Assembly: GCF_001722485.1 (NCBI RefSeq) | Contig: NZ_LWGL01000006.1 | Location: forward strand, 1-50,713 | Reading direction: 5' to 3' | Length of the DNA: 50,713 bases | Origin: Cellulosimicrobium cellulans | GTDB taxonomy: Bacteria; Actinomycetota; Actinomycetes; Actinomycetales; Cellulomonadaceae | Shown here: positions 1-7,974 of the stretch, in pieces | Position numbering within the stretch: position 1 is the first letter of the stretch | Layout: the number at the start of each line of letters is the position of its first letter | Position numbers and translations under genes: made by a program | The notes under the pieces: model-generated | Told to the model about the DNA's origin: nothing | Seen by the model: only the letters and a program-made list of their open reading frames with translations | The model's database searches: none

Positions 1-2
1 CG

Positions 3-1013
3 CGGTGGGGCTCCGTGCAGGCGGCCGCCGCCCCGCACGGGCTGACCGCGCTGCTCGGCAGCGCGCCGGGCGTGGGCGCCGTCGGCTACACGCTCGGCGG
101 CGGGCTCGGGTGGTTCAGCCGTGCCCACGGCCTCGCGGCCCACCACGTCCGGTCGTTCGACGTGGTCGACGCCGTGGGCCAGCGCGCCACCGTCACGGCG
201 GAGTCCGACCCGGACCTGTTCTGGGCGCTGCGCGGCGGGGGCGGCGATCTCGCCGTCGTCACCACGATGGAGATCGACCTCGTACCGGTGCGGTCCTTCT
301 CCGGCGGACGGCTCGCATGGCCCGCCGAGCGCGCGCCCGAGGTGCTCGACGTGTTTCGCACGGTCACCGCGACCGCCCCGGACGCCCTCAGCCTCTGGCT
401 CACCCGGGTGGAGGCCCCCGGCGCCCCGGCAGTCGTCGTCGTGCACGCGGCATACCTGGGCGACGCCGACGTCGCGCGCGACCTCCTGCGGCCGTTCGCC
501 GCCGTGCCGGGCGCGCTCGGCCCGGGCCTCGACGCCGCGATCGGCCCGGTCGGCCTGGCGGACGTCGGAGCCATCACCGCGGACCCGACGGACCCGGCCG
601 CCGGCCGGTCGCGGTCCGAGCTGCTGGCCCGGGTCGACGACGAGGCGGTGGACTACCTGTTCACGTCACCGGTCGCGCCGCTGCTCATGGTGCAGCTGCG
701 GCACCTCGGCGGCGCGCTCGCCGCGGCGGGCGACGACGCCGGCGCGCTCGGCGCCATCACCGAGCCGTACCTGCTGTACGCGTTCGGACTCGCGTTCGAG
801 CCCGGTCTCGCGACCGCCGTCGGCCACCGGCTCGCGGAGATGCCGGCCGAGCTGCGCGGCCTCGCCACCGGGCGCAAGCCCGCCACGTTCCTGTCCCCAG
901 GGGAGAGCGTGTCCGCCGCGTACGACGAGGCGGCCCTCGCCCGGCTGCGGGACCTCAAGCGGTCGCGGGACCCCCAGGGGACCGTCCGCGGGAGCTACCC
1001 GCTGCTCGGCTGA
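3..1013 (+). CDS. FAD-linked oxidase (BBE family), C-terminal part, cut by left edge
   Basis: The frame is open to the left edge, and the first readable residues (RWGSVQAAAAPHGLT) already belong to the middle of a FAD-binding PCMH domain, so the start lies outside the window. The motif VGYTLGGGLGW and the later WALRGGGGDLAVVT match the FAD-contacting segments of berberine-bridge/6-hydroxynicotine oxidase-like flavoproteins. The C-terminal segment (DEAALARLRDLKRSRDPQG) resembles the substrate-domain end of that family, although the usual Tyr-x-Asn motif before it is not obvious. These enzymes oxidise alcohols, sugars or alkaloid-like substrates with oxygen; the substrate here cannot be told. 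The gene ends 27 bases before the stop of the convergent lipoprotein gene, and I see no strong hairpin between them. Confidence 0.85.
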   Translation, partial: RWGSVQAAAAPHGLTALLGSAPGVGAVGYTLGGGLGWFSRAHGLAAHHVRSFDVVDAVGQRATVTAESDPDLFWALRGGGGDLAVVTTMEIDLVPVRSFSGGRLAWPAERAPEVLDVFRTVTATAPDALSLWLTRVEAPGAPAVVVVHAAYLGDADVARDLLRPFAAVPGALGPGLDAAIGPVGLADVGAITADPTDPAAGRSRSELLARVDDEAVDYLFTSPVAPLLMVQLRHLGGALAAAGDDAGALGAITEPYLLYAFGLAFEPGLATAVGHRLAEMPAELRGLATGRKPATFLSPGESVSAAYDEAALARLRDLKRSRDPQGTVRGSYPLLG

Positions 1014-1040
1014 CGGGCGCTGCGACGGCCGCGCACAGGT

Positions 1041-1826
1041 CTACGGTCCCTGGAGGACCCCGGTGGGGACGACGAAGACCTCCGGCACGACGTCGGCCGG
1101 CATCTCGCCGAACGTGTGCGCAGCGAACTGCGCCGTCGCGCCTGGGGCGACGACCTCGTAGATCCCTGACGTGGCCACGTGGACGATGGTGCCGACCGGG
1201 TCGCGGAGCACGGCGATCACCTCGGGGTCCTGCTGCTCCTGCGTGAAGCGCGAGACGACGCTGCCGACGACGGCCGGTCGGCCCTCACCGTCGGTGGACA
1301 CCTCCGCGTGCTGGACCTCGAAGAACCCCACCGAGCCCGGGTCGACGACCGTGGCCATCTCCGGGACGCTGACGGTGATGGTCTGCGCACCGAGTCCCGT
1401 GAGGTCGCGGAAGCTGCCGACGAGCGCGGCACGCCCTCCCGGCGCGACGGTGGAGTACGTGGTGCCCGTGTCCAGGACGGTGCCGTCCGCGGTGACGGCC
1501 TGGACGTCGAAGGCGTCGGAGAAGTAGGCGAGCTCGTCCGACGGGTTCTCGACGACGGCGACGTACGTCCACTGGCCCATCCCGTCGGGCCATGCCTGTC
1601 CCTCGACCACCTGCAGCTCCTCGTGAGGCTCGGGAGCCCGCGCGTCGGAGGCGGCGTCCGCACCTTCCTCCGTCGGAGAGGTCGGGCTCTCGGCACCCGC
1701 CCCCGGGGTCCCTGTGGTCACGCTCTCCACCGGGGCGTCCGGTGCCTCCGTGCTGCACGCGACCGCTCCGAGGGCCACGCCCGTCAGCGCCGCGACACCC
1801 ATGATGAACCGCCCTGCCCGCCTCAT
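1041..1826 (-). CDS. predicted secreted lipoprotein, function unknown
   Basis: The 261-residue product starts with a basic tip (MRRAGRFIMG), a hydrophobic stretch and a lipobox GAVAC, so Cys24 should be lipidated and the rest displayed outside the membrane. Residues 25-70 are Thr/Pro/Glu-rich and probably a flexible tether. The remainder looks like two beta-sandwich repeats: one around ENPSDELAYFSDAFDVQAV and one around QDPEVIAVLRDPVGTIVHV. This resembles FxLYD or DUF4352-type extracellular domains, but I could not assign a family. It sits between the convergent FAD oxidase gene and tRNA-Leu, with a strong hairpin separating it from the tRNA, so it probably has its own promoter in the 60 bases upstream. 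Confidence 0.75.
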   Translation of the reverse strand: MRRAGRFIMGVAALTGVALGAVACSTEAPDAPVESVTTGTPGAGAESPTSPTEEGADAASDARAPEPHEELQVVEGQAWPDGMGQWTYVAVVENPSDELAYFSDAFDVQAVTADGTVLDTGTTYSTVAPGGRAALVGSFRDLTGLGAQTITVSVPEMATVVDPGSVGFFEVQHAEVSTDGEGRPAVVGSVVSRFTQEQQDPEVIAVLRDPVGTIVHVATSGIYEVVAPGATAQFAAHTFGEMPADVVPEVFVVPTGVLQGP

Positions 1827-1888
1827 GCGACGCCTGCCCTCTCCCGGCTGATGATGTGCCGGAGGCTACTGCACCCTGGGCAGACGAC

Positions 1889-1923
1889 GAGACCCCCGGT
1901 CGGATCAACCGACCGGGGGTCTC
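1889..1923 (-). terminator. strong hairpin terminator after tRNA-Leu
   Basis: A perfect 15-bp stem (1889-1903 with 1909-1923) closes on a 5-base loop, atcaa. It lies 34 bases downstream of the tRNA-Leu 3' end on the minus strand. There is no clear T-run, as is common in GC-rich actinobacteria. Confidence 0.8.
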
Positions 1924-1957
1924 GAGAAGAACCGTCCCGAAGGGACTTCTTCTCACG

Positions 1958-2041
1958 TGCGCGAGGGGGGAGTTGAACCCCCACGCCCTTTCGGGCACAC
2001 GGACCTGAACCGTGCGCGTCTGCCTATTCCGCCACTCGCGC
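1958..2041 (-). tRNA. tRNA-Leu (anticodon CAG)
   Basis: The minus strand folds as a type II tRNA with a long variable arm. The acceptor pairs GCGCGAG with CTCGCGC and has discriminator A. The anticodon stem is CACGG/CCGTG around the loop TTCAGGT, giving anticodon CAG. The T arm is GGGGG-TTCAACT-CCCCC. CCA is not encoded. It reads CUG, the dominant Leu codon in this GC-rich genome. Confidence 0.95.
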
Positions 2042-2296
2042 GTGCCGCAGAAGACTAGCACGCGCGGCGGTCGAGCCTGGAACCGCCGGCCACCGCCACG
2101 GGCACGTGCCCGACGTTCACACGCTCCGCCATGAAAGCGCCACATCCGTCCCGGATTCTCGCGACGTTTCGGGCCGGCGCCGCAGACGTGGTCGATACGA
2201 TCTAGGTAGTGTGCCTGGACGTGGGTCGCCGACCTGCGCAGGCACTCGCGCCGCACGAGCGGTGCACCGAGCAGCACGCACCGGGGAGGAGGTGGC

Positions 2297-3004
2297 ATGG
2301 GAGTCCTGGACCGCTTCGAGAAGAGCGTCGAGCGCGTCGTCAACAACGCGTTCGCCCGGGTCGGGCGCAGCGAGGTCAAGCCCGTGGAGCTCGCGAGCGC
2401 GCTGCGCCGTGAGGTCGACGACCGCGCCGCCGTCGTCGACCGCGAGCGTACGGTCGTCCCGAACGAGTTCACCATCGAGCTGTCGACCGACGACTTCGCC
2501 CAGGTCGAGGGGTGGGGCGCGGAGACGCTCGCCGACGAGCTGGCCTCCAACGTCACGCAGTACGCGGCGTCGCAGCACTACGCGTTCGTGGGCCCGGTGA
2601 GCGTGAGCTTCGAGCAGGTCGACTCCCTGGAGACCGGCCGCTTCCAGCTCCGGTCCGCGAGCGTGCGCGGCAACGTCGCGCCCGCGACCTCGGCGTCGCC
2701 CAGCACGCGCCACCCGCTCGTCGACATCGACGGTCAGCGCTACCTCCTCACCGGCCCGGTCACCGTCATCGGCCGCGGCTCGGAGGCCGACATCGTCGTG
2801 GACGACCCGGGCGTCTCACGCCGCCACCTGGAGATCCGCGTGACGGCCGAGGGCGTCATCGCGTCCGACCTCGGCTCGACGAACGGGCTGTTCGTCGAGG
2901 GCCACCAGGTTCCCGCGGCGACGCTCCTGGACGGGAACTCCCTGACGATCGGCCGCACCCGCATCATGTTCTGGACCGGCGCGTCCGACGACGAGGAGTG
3001 GTGA
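2297..3004 (+). CDS. fhaA: FhaA: DUF3662 and FHA domain signalling protein
   Basis: The product has 235 residues: an N-terminal DUF3662 domain (about 1-115, starting MGVLDRFEKSVERVVNNAFA), a short linker, and a C-terminal FHA domain (about 138-230). The phosphothreonine-reading residues are all present: Gly159-Arg160, Ser174, His177 and Asn196 in DLGSTNG. In mycobacteria FhaA binds phosphorylated partners of PknB, including the pseudokinase domain of MviN/MurJ, and restrains peptidoglycan synthesis. The protein is much shorter than mycobacterial FhaA because the Pro/Tyr-rich linker is nearly absent. ATG follows a strong GGAGGAGG. It opens the fhaA-fhaB-pstP-rodA-pbpA-pknA-pknB operon. The 255 bases upstream to tRNA-Leu hold a possible -10 (TACGAT, 2196-2201) but no convincing -35. 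Confidence 0.95.
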   Translation: MGVLDRFEKSVERVVNNAFARVGRSEVKPVELASALRREVDDRAAVVDRERTVVPNEFTIELSTDDFAQVEGWGAETLADELASNVTQYAASQHYAFVGPVSVSFEQVDSLETGRFQLRSASVRGNVAPATSASPSTRHPLVDIDGQRYLLTGPVTVIGRGSEADIVVDDPGVSRRHLEIRVTAEGVIASDLGSTNGLFVEGHQVPAATLLDGNSLTIGRTRIMFWTGASDDEEW

Positions 3005-3014
3005 TCCGGCCCCG

Positions 3015-3527
3015 ATGACCGATCTCACGTTCACCCTGCTGCGGCTGGGCTACCTGGTGCTGCTCTGGGTGTTCGTGCTCTCCGCGATCGGGGTGCTGCG
3101 TCGGGACCTGTACGGGACGAAGATCACGCCGCGCCGCAACAAGCGGTCGGAGAACGGCAGCCGTCCCGCGGCGGCCTCCGGCTCCGCGCCCGCCGGTGCG
3201 GCCGCCCCCGAGCCGTCGCGTCCTGCGTCCTCGTCCGGCCCGAGCCGCCTCGCTGTGACCGCCGGCCCGCTGCGCGGCACGACGGTCCCGCTGTCGACGT
3301 CGTCGATCCTGCTCGGCCGCGCCCCCAGCTGCACCCTCGTGCTCGACGACGACTACTCCTCGTCGCGGCACGCGCGCATCTTCCCCCAGCACGGGAGCTG
3401 GTTCGTCGAGGACCTCGGGTCCACGAACGGCACGTACGTCGACGACCAGCGCATCTCCCAGGTGACCCCGCTCGGCCCGGGCACGCGCGTGCGGATCGGC
3501 CAGTCCGTCGTCGAGCTGCAGAGGTAG
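3015..3527 (+). CDS. fhaB: FhaB/FipA: membrane-anchored FHA protein
   Basis: This 170-residue protein has one N-terminal membrane helix (about 7-28), a basic and Ala/Pro-rich linker (35-75) and a C-terminal FHA domain (77-170). The domain keeps Gly101-Arg102, the Ser/Arg/His118-119 loop and Asn138 in DLGSTNGTYV. FHA domains bind phosphothreonine; in mycobacteria FhaB (FipA) links PknB phosphorylation to the divisome through FtsZ and FtsQ. The start is an ATG 10 bases after the fhaA stop, and pstP begins 6 bases after its own stop, so it is translated within the operon. Confidence 0.95.
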   Translation: MTDLTFTLLRLGYLVLLWVFVLSAIGVLRRDLYGTKITPRRNKRSENGSRPAAASGSAPAGAAAPEPSRPASSSGPSRLAVTAGPLRGTTVPLSTSSILLGRAPSCTLVLDDDYSSSRHARIFPQHGSWFVEDLGSTNGTYVDDQRISQVTPLGPGTRVRIGQSVVELQR

Positions 3528-3533
3528 CCGGTC

Positions 3534-4871
3534 GTGAACATCGCCCTGCGCTACGCCGCGCGCTCCGACGTGGGGCTCGTGCGCTCCAACAACCAGGACT
3601 CGGGCTACGCGGGCCCGCACCTGCTCGTCGTCGCCGACGGCATGGGCGGCCACGCCGGGGGAGACGTCGCGTCGTCCATCGCCATCGCAGCGCTTGCGCC
3701 CCTCGACGGTGAGTCGCACGGCCCCGACGACGCGCTCGCCGAGCTCGAGCAGTCGATCGAGCACGCGCGGCAGGACCTCGTCGAGCGCAGCGTGTCCGAC
3801 CCCGAGCTCGTCGGCATGGGCACGACGGTGACGGCGATCCTGCGCGCCGGCAACAAGCTCGCCATGGCCCACCTCGGCGACTCGCGCGCGTACCTGCTGC
3901 GCGACGGCGAGCTCAGCCAGGCGACGACGGACCACACGTTCGTCCAGCACCTCGTCGACACGGGGCGCATCTCGGCGGACGAGGCCGAGACGCACCCGCA
4001 GCGCAACGTCGTCATGCGGGTGCTCGGCGACTTCGACATCGACCTCACGCCCGACATGTCGGTGCGCGAGGCGAAGCCGGGCGACCGGTGGCTCCTGTGC
4101 TCCGACGGACTCTCGGGATTCGTGTCCCTGGAGACGCTCGAGCAGACGCTCCTCGACACGCCCGACGTCGACGAGTGCGCCGACCGGCTCCTGCAGCTCG
4201 CGCTGCGGGCCGGGAGCACGGACAACGTCACGGTCGTCGTGGCGGACGTCGTCGACGTCGACGCCCTGCCCGACGGCGGGGCGCCCACCACGCGCGCGCA
4301 GGTGGTCGGCTCGGCCGCCGTCGACCGCGACGCTCCCAGCGCGGCGTCGGACTCCCCGGCGGCGCGGGCGGCCGCGCTGGGCGCGGCGACGAAGCCCGGC
4401 GACGCCACGGAGGACGACGCCACGGCGCAGGAGGAGGGCGGTGACGGCGACGACGACGTGCGGCCCGGTCGCGCCCCGCGCCGCTGGGTGACGGTCGTCG
4501 CGGTCGCGCTCGTCGTCGTCGGCCTCGGCGTCGCGGCGTGGGCCGGCTACCGCTGGACGCAGACCCAGTACTACGTGGGCGTCGCGGACGGCCAGGTCGC
4601 CGTCTTCCGCGGCATCCCCGAGAGCGCGGGGCCCCTCACGCTGTCGACCGCCGTCGAGCTGACCGGCACGCGCGTCGACGACCTGCCCGGGTACGTCGTC
4701 GACCGGCTCGAGACGACGATCCCCGCCCAGTCGCTCGCCGACGCGCGGACGCGCGCCGACCGGCTCGTCGCCGAGGCGACCGCCGGCACCGAGGGGACGG
4801 ACGAGACCGACGAGCCCACGGGGACCACCCCCGAGCCGACCACCACCACGACCACCGACGCGGGGGCCTGA
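3534..4871 (+). CDS. pstP: PstP: PP2C-type Ser/Thr protein phosphatase
   Basis: The 445-residue protein carries a PPM/PP2C phosphatase domain (about 1-240) with the metal-binding residues Asp22 (SNNQDSG), Asp35-Gly36 (VADGMGGHAGG), Asp191 (CSDGLSG) and Asp230 (GSTDNVTVVV). A disordered acidic linker leads to one membrane helix at about 317-340 and an extracellular domain ending in a Thr/Glu tail. It removes phosphate from PknA, PknB and their targets. The start is a GTG 6 bases after fhaB, and its TGA overlaps the rodA ATG by one base (TGATG), which argues for coupled translation. Confidence 0.96.
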   Translation: MNIALRYAARSDVGLVRSNNQDSGYAGPHLLVVADGMGGHAGGDVASSIAIAALAPLDGESHGPDDALAELEQSIEHARQDLVERSVSDPELVGMGTTVTAILRAGNKLAMAHLGDSRAYLLRDGELSQATTDHTFVQHLVDTGRISADEAETHPQRNVVMRVLGDFDIDLTPDMSVREAKPGDRWLLCSDGLSGFVSLETLEQTLLDTPDVDECADRLLQLALRAGSTDNVTVVVADVVDVDALPDGGAPTTRAQVVGSAAVDRDAPSAASDSPAARAAALGAATKPGDATEDDATAQEEGGDGDDDVRPGRAPRRWVTVVAVALVVVGLGVAAWAGYRWTQTQYYVGVADGQVAVFRGIPESAGPLTLSTAVELTGTRVDDLPGYVVDRLETTIPAQSLADARTRADRLVAEATAGTEGTDETDEPTGTTPEPTTTTTTDAGA

Positions 4872-6517
4872 TGGCGACGGTGGAGACCACCCACGTGCGC
4901 CGCGGCCGCGGCGTGGAGCTCGGTCTGCTCGTCCTCGCGCTCGTGCTCGGCATCGGGGCGTACGCCCTCGTGGGCCTGCGGATGACGGGCGAGCTCCCGA
5001 GCCGCTTCTTCGTGTACTCGATCGGGATGGTCGTGCTCGCGGGCGCCGCGCACGTGCTGCTGCGCCTGCGCGCGCCGTACGCGGACCCGGTCATCCTGCC
5101 CGTCGCCGTCGCGCTCAACGGCATCGGCCTCGCGATGATCTTCCGGCTCGACCTCGGCTCCCAGCTCACGGGCGGCGAGCAGGACCTCGCGCCCCGCCAG
5201 CTCCAGTGGACGGCCCTCGGGATCCTCTGCGCGTTCCTCGTCATCTGGTTCCTGCGCGACCACCGCACGCTGCGGCGGTACACGTACACGGCGATGATCA
5301 CCGGCATCGTGCTCGTCGCGCTGCCGCTCGTCCCGGGTCTCGGCACGCGGATCAACGGCGCGCAGATCTGGATCAACATCGCGGGGTTCTCGCTGCAGCC
5401 CGCGGAGTTCGCGAAGATCGCGTTTGCCGTGTTCTTCGCCGGCTACCTCGTGACCAACCGGGACACGCTCGCGCTCGCCGGGCCGAAGGTGCTCGGGCTG
5501 CAGCTGCCGCGCCTGCGCGACCTCGGCCCGATCATCATCGTCTGGCTCGTCTCGCTCGCGATCCTCGTGTTCGAGCGCGACCTCGGGACGTCGCTGCTGT
5601 TCTTCGGCCTGTTCGTCGCGATGCTCTACATCGCCACGGAGCGCGTGAGCTGGGTCGTCATCGGCCTCGTGCTCATCGCCGCCGGCGCGGTGCTCGCGGC
5701 GACGACGTTCGGCCACGTCCAGGCGCGCGTCGACGTGTGGCTCACCCCATTCGCGCCCGAAATCTTCGACCGCGACCCCGGTGGCTCGGGCCAGCTCGTG
5801 CGCGGCCTGTACGGCATGGCGAACGGCGGCCTCTTCGGCACCGGCCTGGGCGAGGGCTACCCGCGCCTCGTGCCGTACGCGTTCTCCGACTTCATCTACG
5901 CCTCCCTCGGCGAGGAGCTCGGGCTCACCGGGCTGCTCGGGATCCTGCTGTGCTACCTCGTGCTCGTCGAGCGCGGACTGCGCACCGCCATCGGCGTGCG
6001 CGACGGCTTCGGCAAGCTCCTCGCGGGCGGCCTCGCGTTCGTCATGGCGTGGCAGCTGTTCGTCGTCGTCGGCGGGATCACGCGCATCATCCCGCTCACC
6101 GGTCTGACCATGCCGTTCGTCGCGCAGGGCGGGTCCTCCCTCCTCGCGAACTGGCTCGTCGTCGGCCTGCTCCTGCGCATCAGCGACGACGCCCGCCGGC
6201 CCTCCTCGCTGCCCGTGCGCGGCCAGGTCGCCGCGGGCGGCGTCCGCACACGGACCGACAGCGACCCCGTCCCGGTGGTCGGCGGCACCGGGGCGGTCCC
6301 CGTGGGAGCCGCGCCCGACGACGCGCCCACCACGGTCGGCGCCGCCCGGCCGAGCACGGGGCCGGTGCGCGCGACGACGGGCGTCCAGCCCGCCGTCGAC
6401 GCTCCGGGTGCTCCCGTCCCGGGTCCGGACGACCCGCACCCGGTCCCGGACGACCTGCGCACCGAGGTCGTGCAGCGCCCCCGTGACGGCGACGAGCCGC
6501 GAGGAGGTGCCCGGTGA
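4871..6517 (+). CDS. rodA: RodA/FtsW-family SEDS peptidoglycan glycosyltransferase
   Basis: The 548-residue polytopic protein shows SEDS-family motifs: NGAQIWINIAGFSLQPAEFAK, and SDFIYASLGEELGLTG, where Asp340 aligns with the essential Asp262 of E. coli RodA. SEDS proteins polymerise lipid II into glycan strands with a partner class B PBP, here encoded by the next gene. The last 90 or so residues are a Pro/Asp-rich cytoplasmic tail. I chose the ATG overlapping the pstP stop; the reading frame is open for 111 codons further upstream, but that stretch lies inside pstP in another frame. The stop overlaps the pbpA start (GTGA). Confidence 0.95.
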   Translation: MATVETTHVRRGRGVELGLLVLALVLGIGAYALVGLRMTGELPSRFFVYSIGMVVLAGAAHVLLRLRAPYADPVILPVAVALNGIGLAMIFRLDLGSQLTGGEQDLAPRQLQWTALGILCAFLVIWFLRDHRTLRRYTYTAMITGIVLVALPLVPGLGTRINGAQIWINIAGFSLQPAEFAKIAFAVFFAGYLVTNRDTLALAGPKVLGLQLPRLRDLGPIIIVWLVSLAILVFERDLGTSLLFFGLFVAMLYIATERVSWVVIGLVLIAAGAVLAATTFGHVQARVDVWLTPFAPEIFDRDPGGSGQLVRGLYGMANGGLFGTGLGEGYPRLVPYAFSDFIYASLGEELGLTGLLGILLCYLVLVERGLRTAIGVRDGFGKLLAGGLAFVMAWQLFVVVGGITRIIPLTGLTMPFVAQGGSSLLANWLVVGLLLRISDDARRPSSLPVRGQVAAGGVRTRTDSDPVPVVGGTGAVPVGAAPDDAPTTVGAARPSTGPVRATTGVQPAVDAPGAPVPGPDDPHPVPDDLRTEVVQRPRDGDEPRGGAR

Positions 6518-7974
6518 ACGTCCCCCTGCGCCGCGTCGCGAGCGTCGTGCTCGTCATGTTCCTCGCGCTCATGGTCTCGACGACGTACATCCAGGTCTTC
6601 CAGGCCGACCAGCTCAACAACGACCCGCGCAACGTGCGCACGATCTACCGCGAGTACGGCAACTTCCGCGGGCCGATCGTCGTCGCCGGCGAGGCCGTCG
6701 CGTCGTCGTCGCCCGTCGACGACCCGTTCGGGTTCCAGCGCGCCTACGCGAACGGGCCGCTGTACGCGCCCGTCACGGGCTACTTCTCCGTGGTCAACGG
6801 AACGTCCGAGGTCGAGCGGGCGGAGAACGAGTTCCTCAACGGCGAGGCGAGCTCCCTGTGGATGGAGCGTCTCAGCGCCCTCTTCACGGGTGAGCAGCCG
6901 CAAGGCGCGTCCGTCGAGCTCACCATCGACCCGGCGGCGCAGCAGGCGGCGTGGGACGCGCTCGGCGACCAGCGCGGCGCCGTCGTCGCGCTCGAGCCGA
7001 GCACCGGGCGCGTGCTCGCGCTCGTGTCCAAGCCCAGCTTCGACCCGAACGCCCTCGCCTCGCACGACACCGCCGCGGCGAGCGCGGCGTTCCAGGAGCT
7101 GACGAACGCCGACGGCAACCCGATGAGCAACCGGGCGATCCGCGGCAACACCTACCCGCCCGGGTCGACGTTCAAGCTCGTCACGGCGGCCGCGGCGATC
7201 GAGAGCGGGCAGTACACGGCGGAGTCCGTCATCCCGGCACCGGACGTGTACCAGCGGCCGCAGTCGACGACCCTGATGGAGAACTTCGGCGGCACCCGCT
7301 GCTCGCCGACGGGCGAGATGACGCTCGCGGACGCGCTGCGCATCTCGTGCAACACCGCGTTCGCCGACCTCGGCGTGACGCTCGGCGCCGACGCTCTGCG
7401 CGAGCAGGCGCAGGCATTCGGCTTCGACGAGGACTTCCAGATCCCCATGGACGTCACGGCCAGCCACTTCCCGACGGACGACCAGCTCAACGCGTCGAAC
7501 ATCGCTGACGTCTCGATCGGACAGGGCGAGCTGAAGGCCACGCCGCTCCAGATGGCGATGGTCTCCGCCGCGATCGCGAACGACGGCGTGCTCATGGAGC
7601 CGTACACCGTCAACACGATCCGCGGCCCGGACCTCGACGTGGTGCAGCAGCGGGAGCCGCAGCGTCTCGGCACGCCCGTGTCGCCGTCCACCGCGGAACA
7701 GCTCACGCAGATGATGGTCGGCGTGGTGCAGAACGGTTCCGGCACCGCGGCGCAGATGTCCGGCGTCCAGGTGGCGGGCAAGACGGGCACGGCGGAGAAC
7801 GTGGTGGGCGCTGCGCCGCACGCGTGGTTCACGAGCTTCGCCCCGGCGGACAACCCGCAGGTCGCCGTCGCGGTCATCGTCGAGAACGGCGGGTCGAAGG
7901 GCAGCGAGGCGACCGGCGGCGCGGTCGCCGCGCCGATCGCCAAGGCGGTCATGGAGGCGGTGGTGAACCGATGA
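6514..7974 (+). CDS. pbpA: PbpA: class B penicillin-binding protein (transpeptidase)
   Basis: The 486-residue protein has an N-terminal membrane anchor (about 9-27) and a transpeptidase domain with all three active-site motifs: Ser218-Thr-Phe-Lys221 (PPGSTFK), Ser278-Cys-Asn280 and Lys423-Thr-Gly425 (KTGTAE). It cross-links peptidoglycan outside the membrane and is the natural partner of the adjacent RodA. The GTG start overlaps the rodA stop by four bases and has GAGGAGG just upstream. The domain plan and neighbours match mycobacterial PbpA/PBPA of the same operon. Confidence 0.96.
   Translation: MNVPLRRVASVVLVMFLALMVSTTYIQVFQADQLNNDPRNVRTIYREYGNFRGPIVVAGEAVASSSPVDDPFGFQRAYANGPLYAPVTGYFSVVNGTSEVERAENEFLNGEASSLWMERLSALFTGEQPQGASVELTIDPAAQQAAWDALGDQRGAVVALEPSTGRVLALVSKPSFDPNALASHDTAAASAAFQELTNADGNPMSNRAIRGNTYPPGSTFKLVTAAAAIESGQYTAESVIPAPDVYQRPQSTTLMENFGGTRCSPTGEMTLADALRISCNTAFADLGVTLGADALREQAQAFGFDEDFQIPMDVTASHFPTDDQLNASNIADVSIGQGELKATPLQMAMVSAAIANDGVLMEPYTVNTIRGPDLDVVQQREPQRLGTPVSPSTAEQLTQMMVGVVQNGSGTAAQMSGVQVAGKTGTAENVVGAAPHAWFTSFAPADNPQVAVAVIVENGGSKGSEATGGAVAAPIAKAVMEAVVNR

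Noticed and set aside
2106-2600. Open frames upstream of and across the fhaA start
   Set aside because: They are out of frame with the FHA protein and have no recognisable domain; the fhaA ATG with its strong ribosome site is clear.
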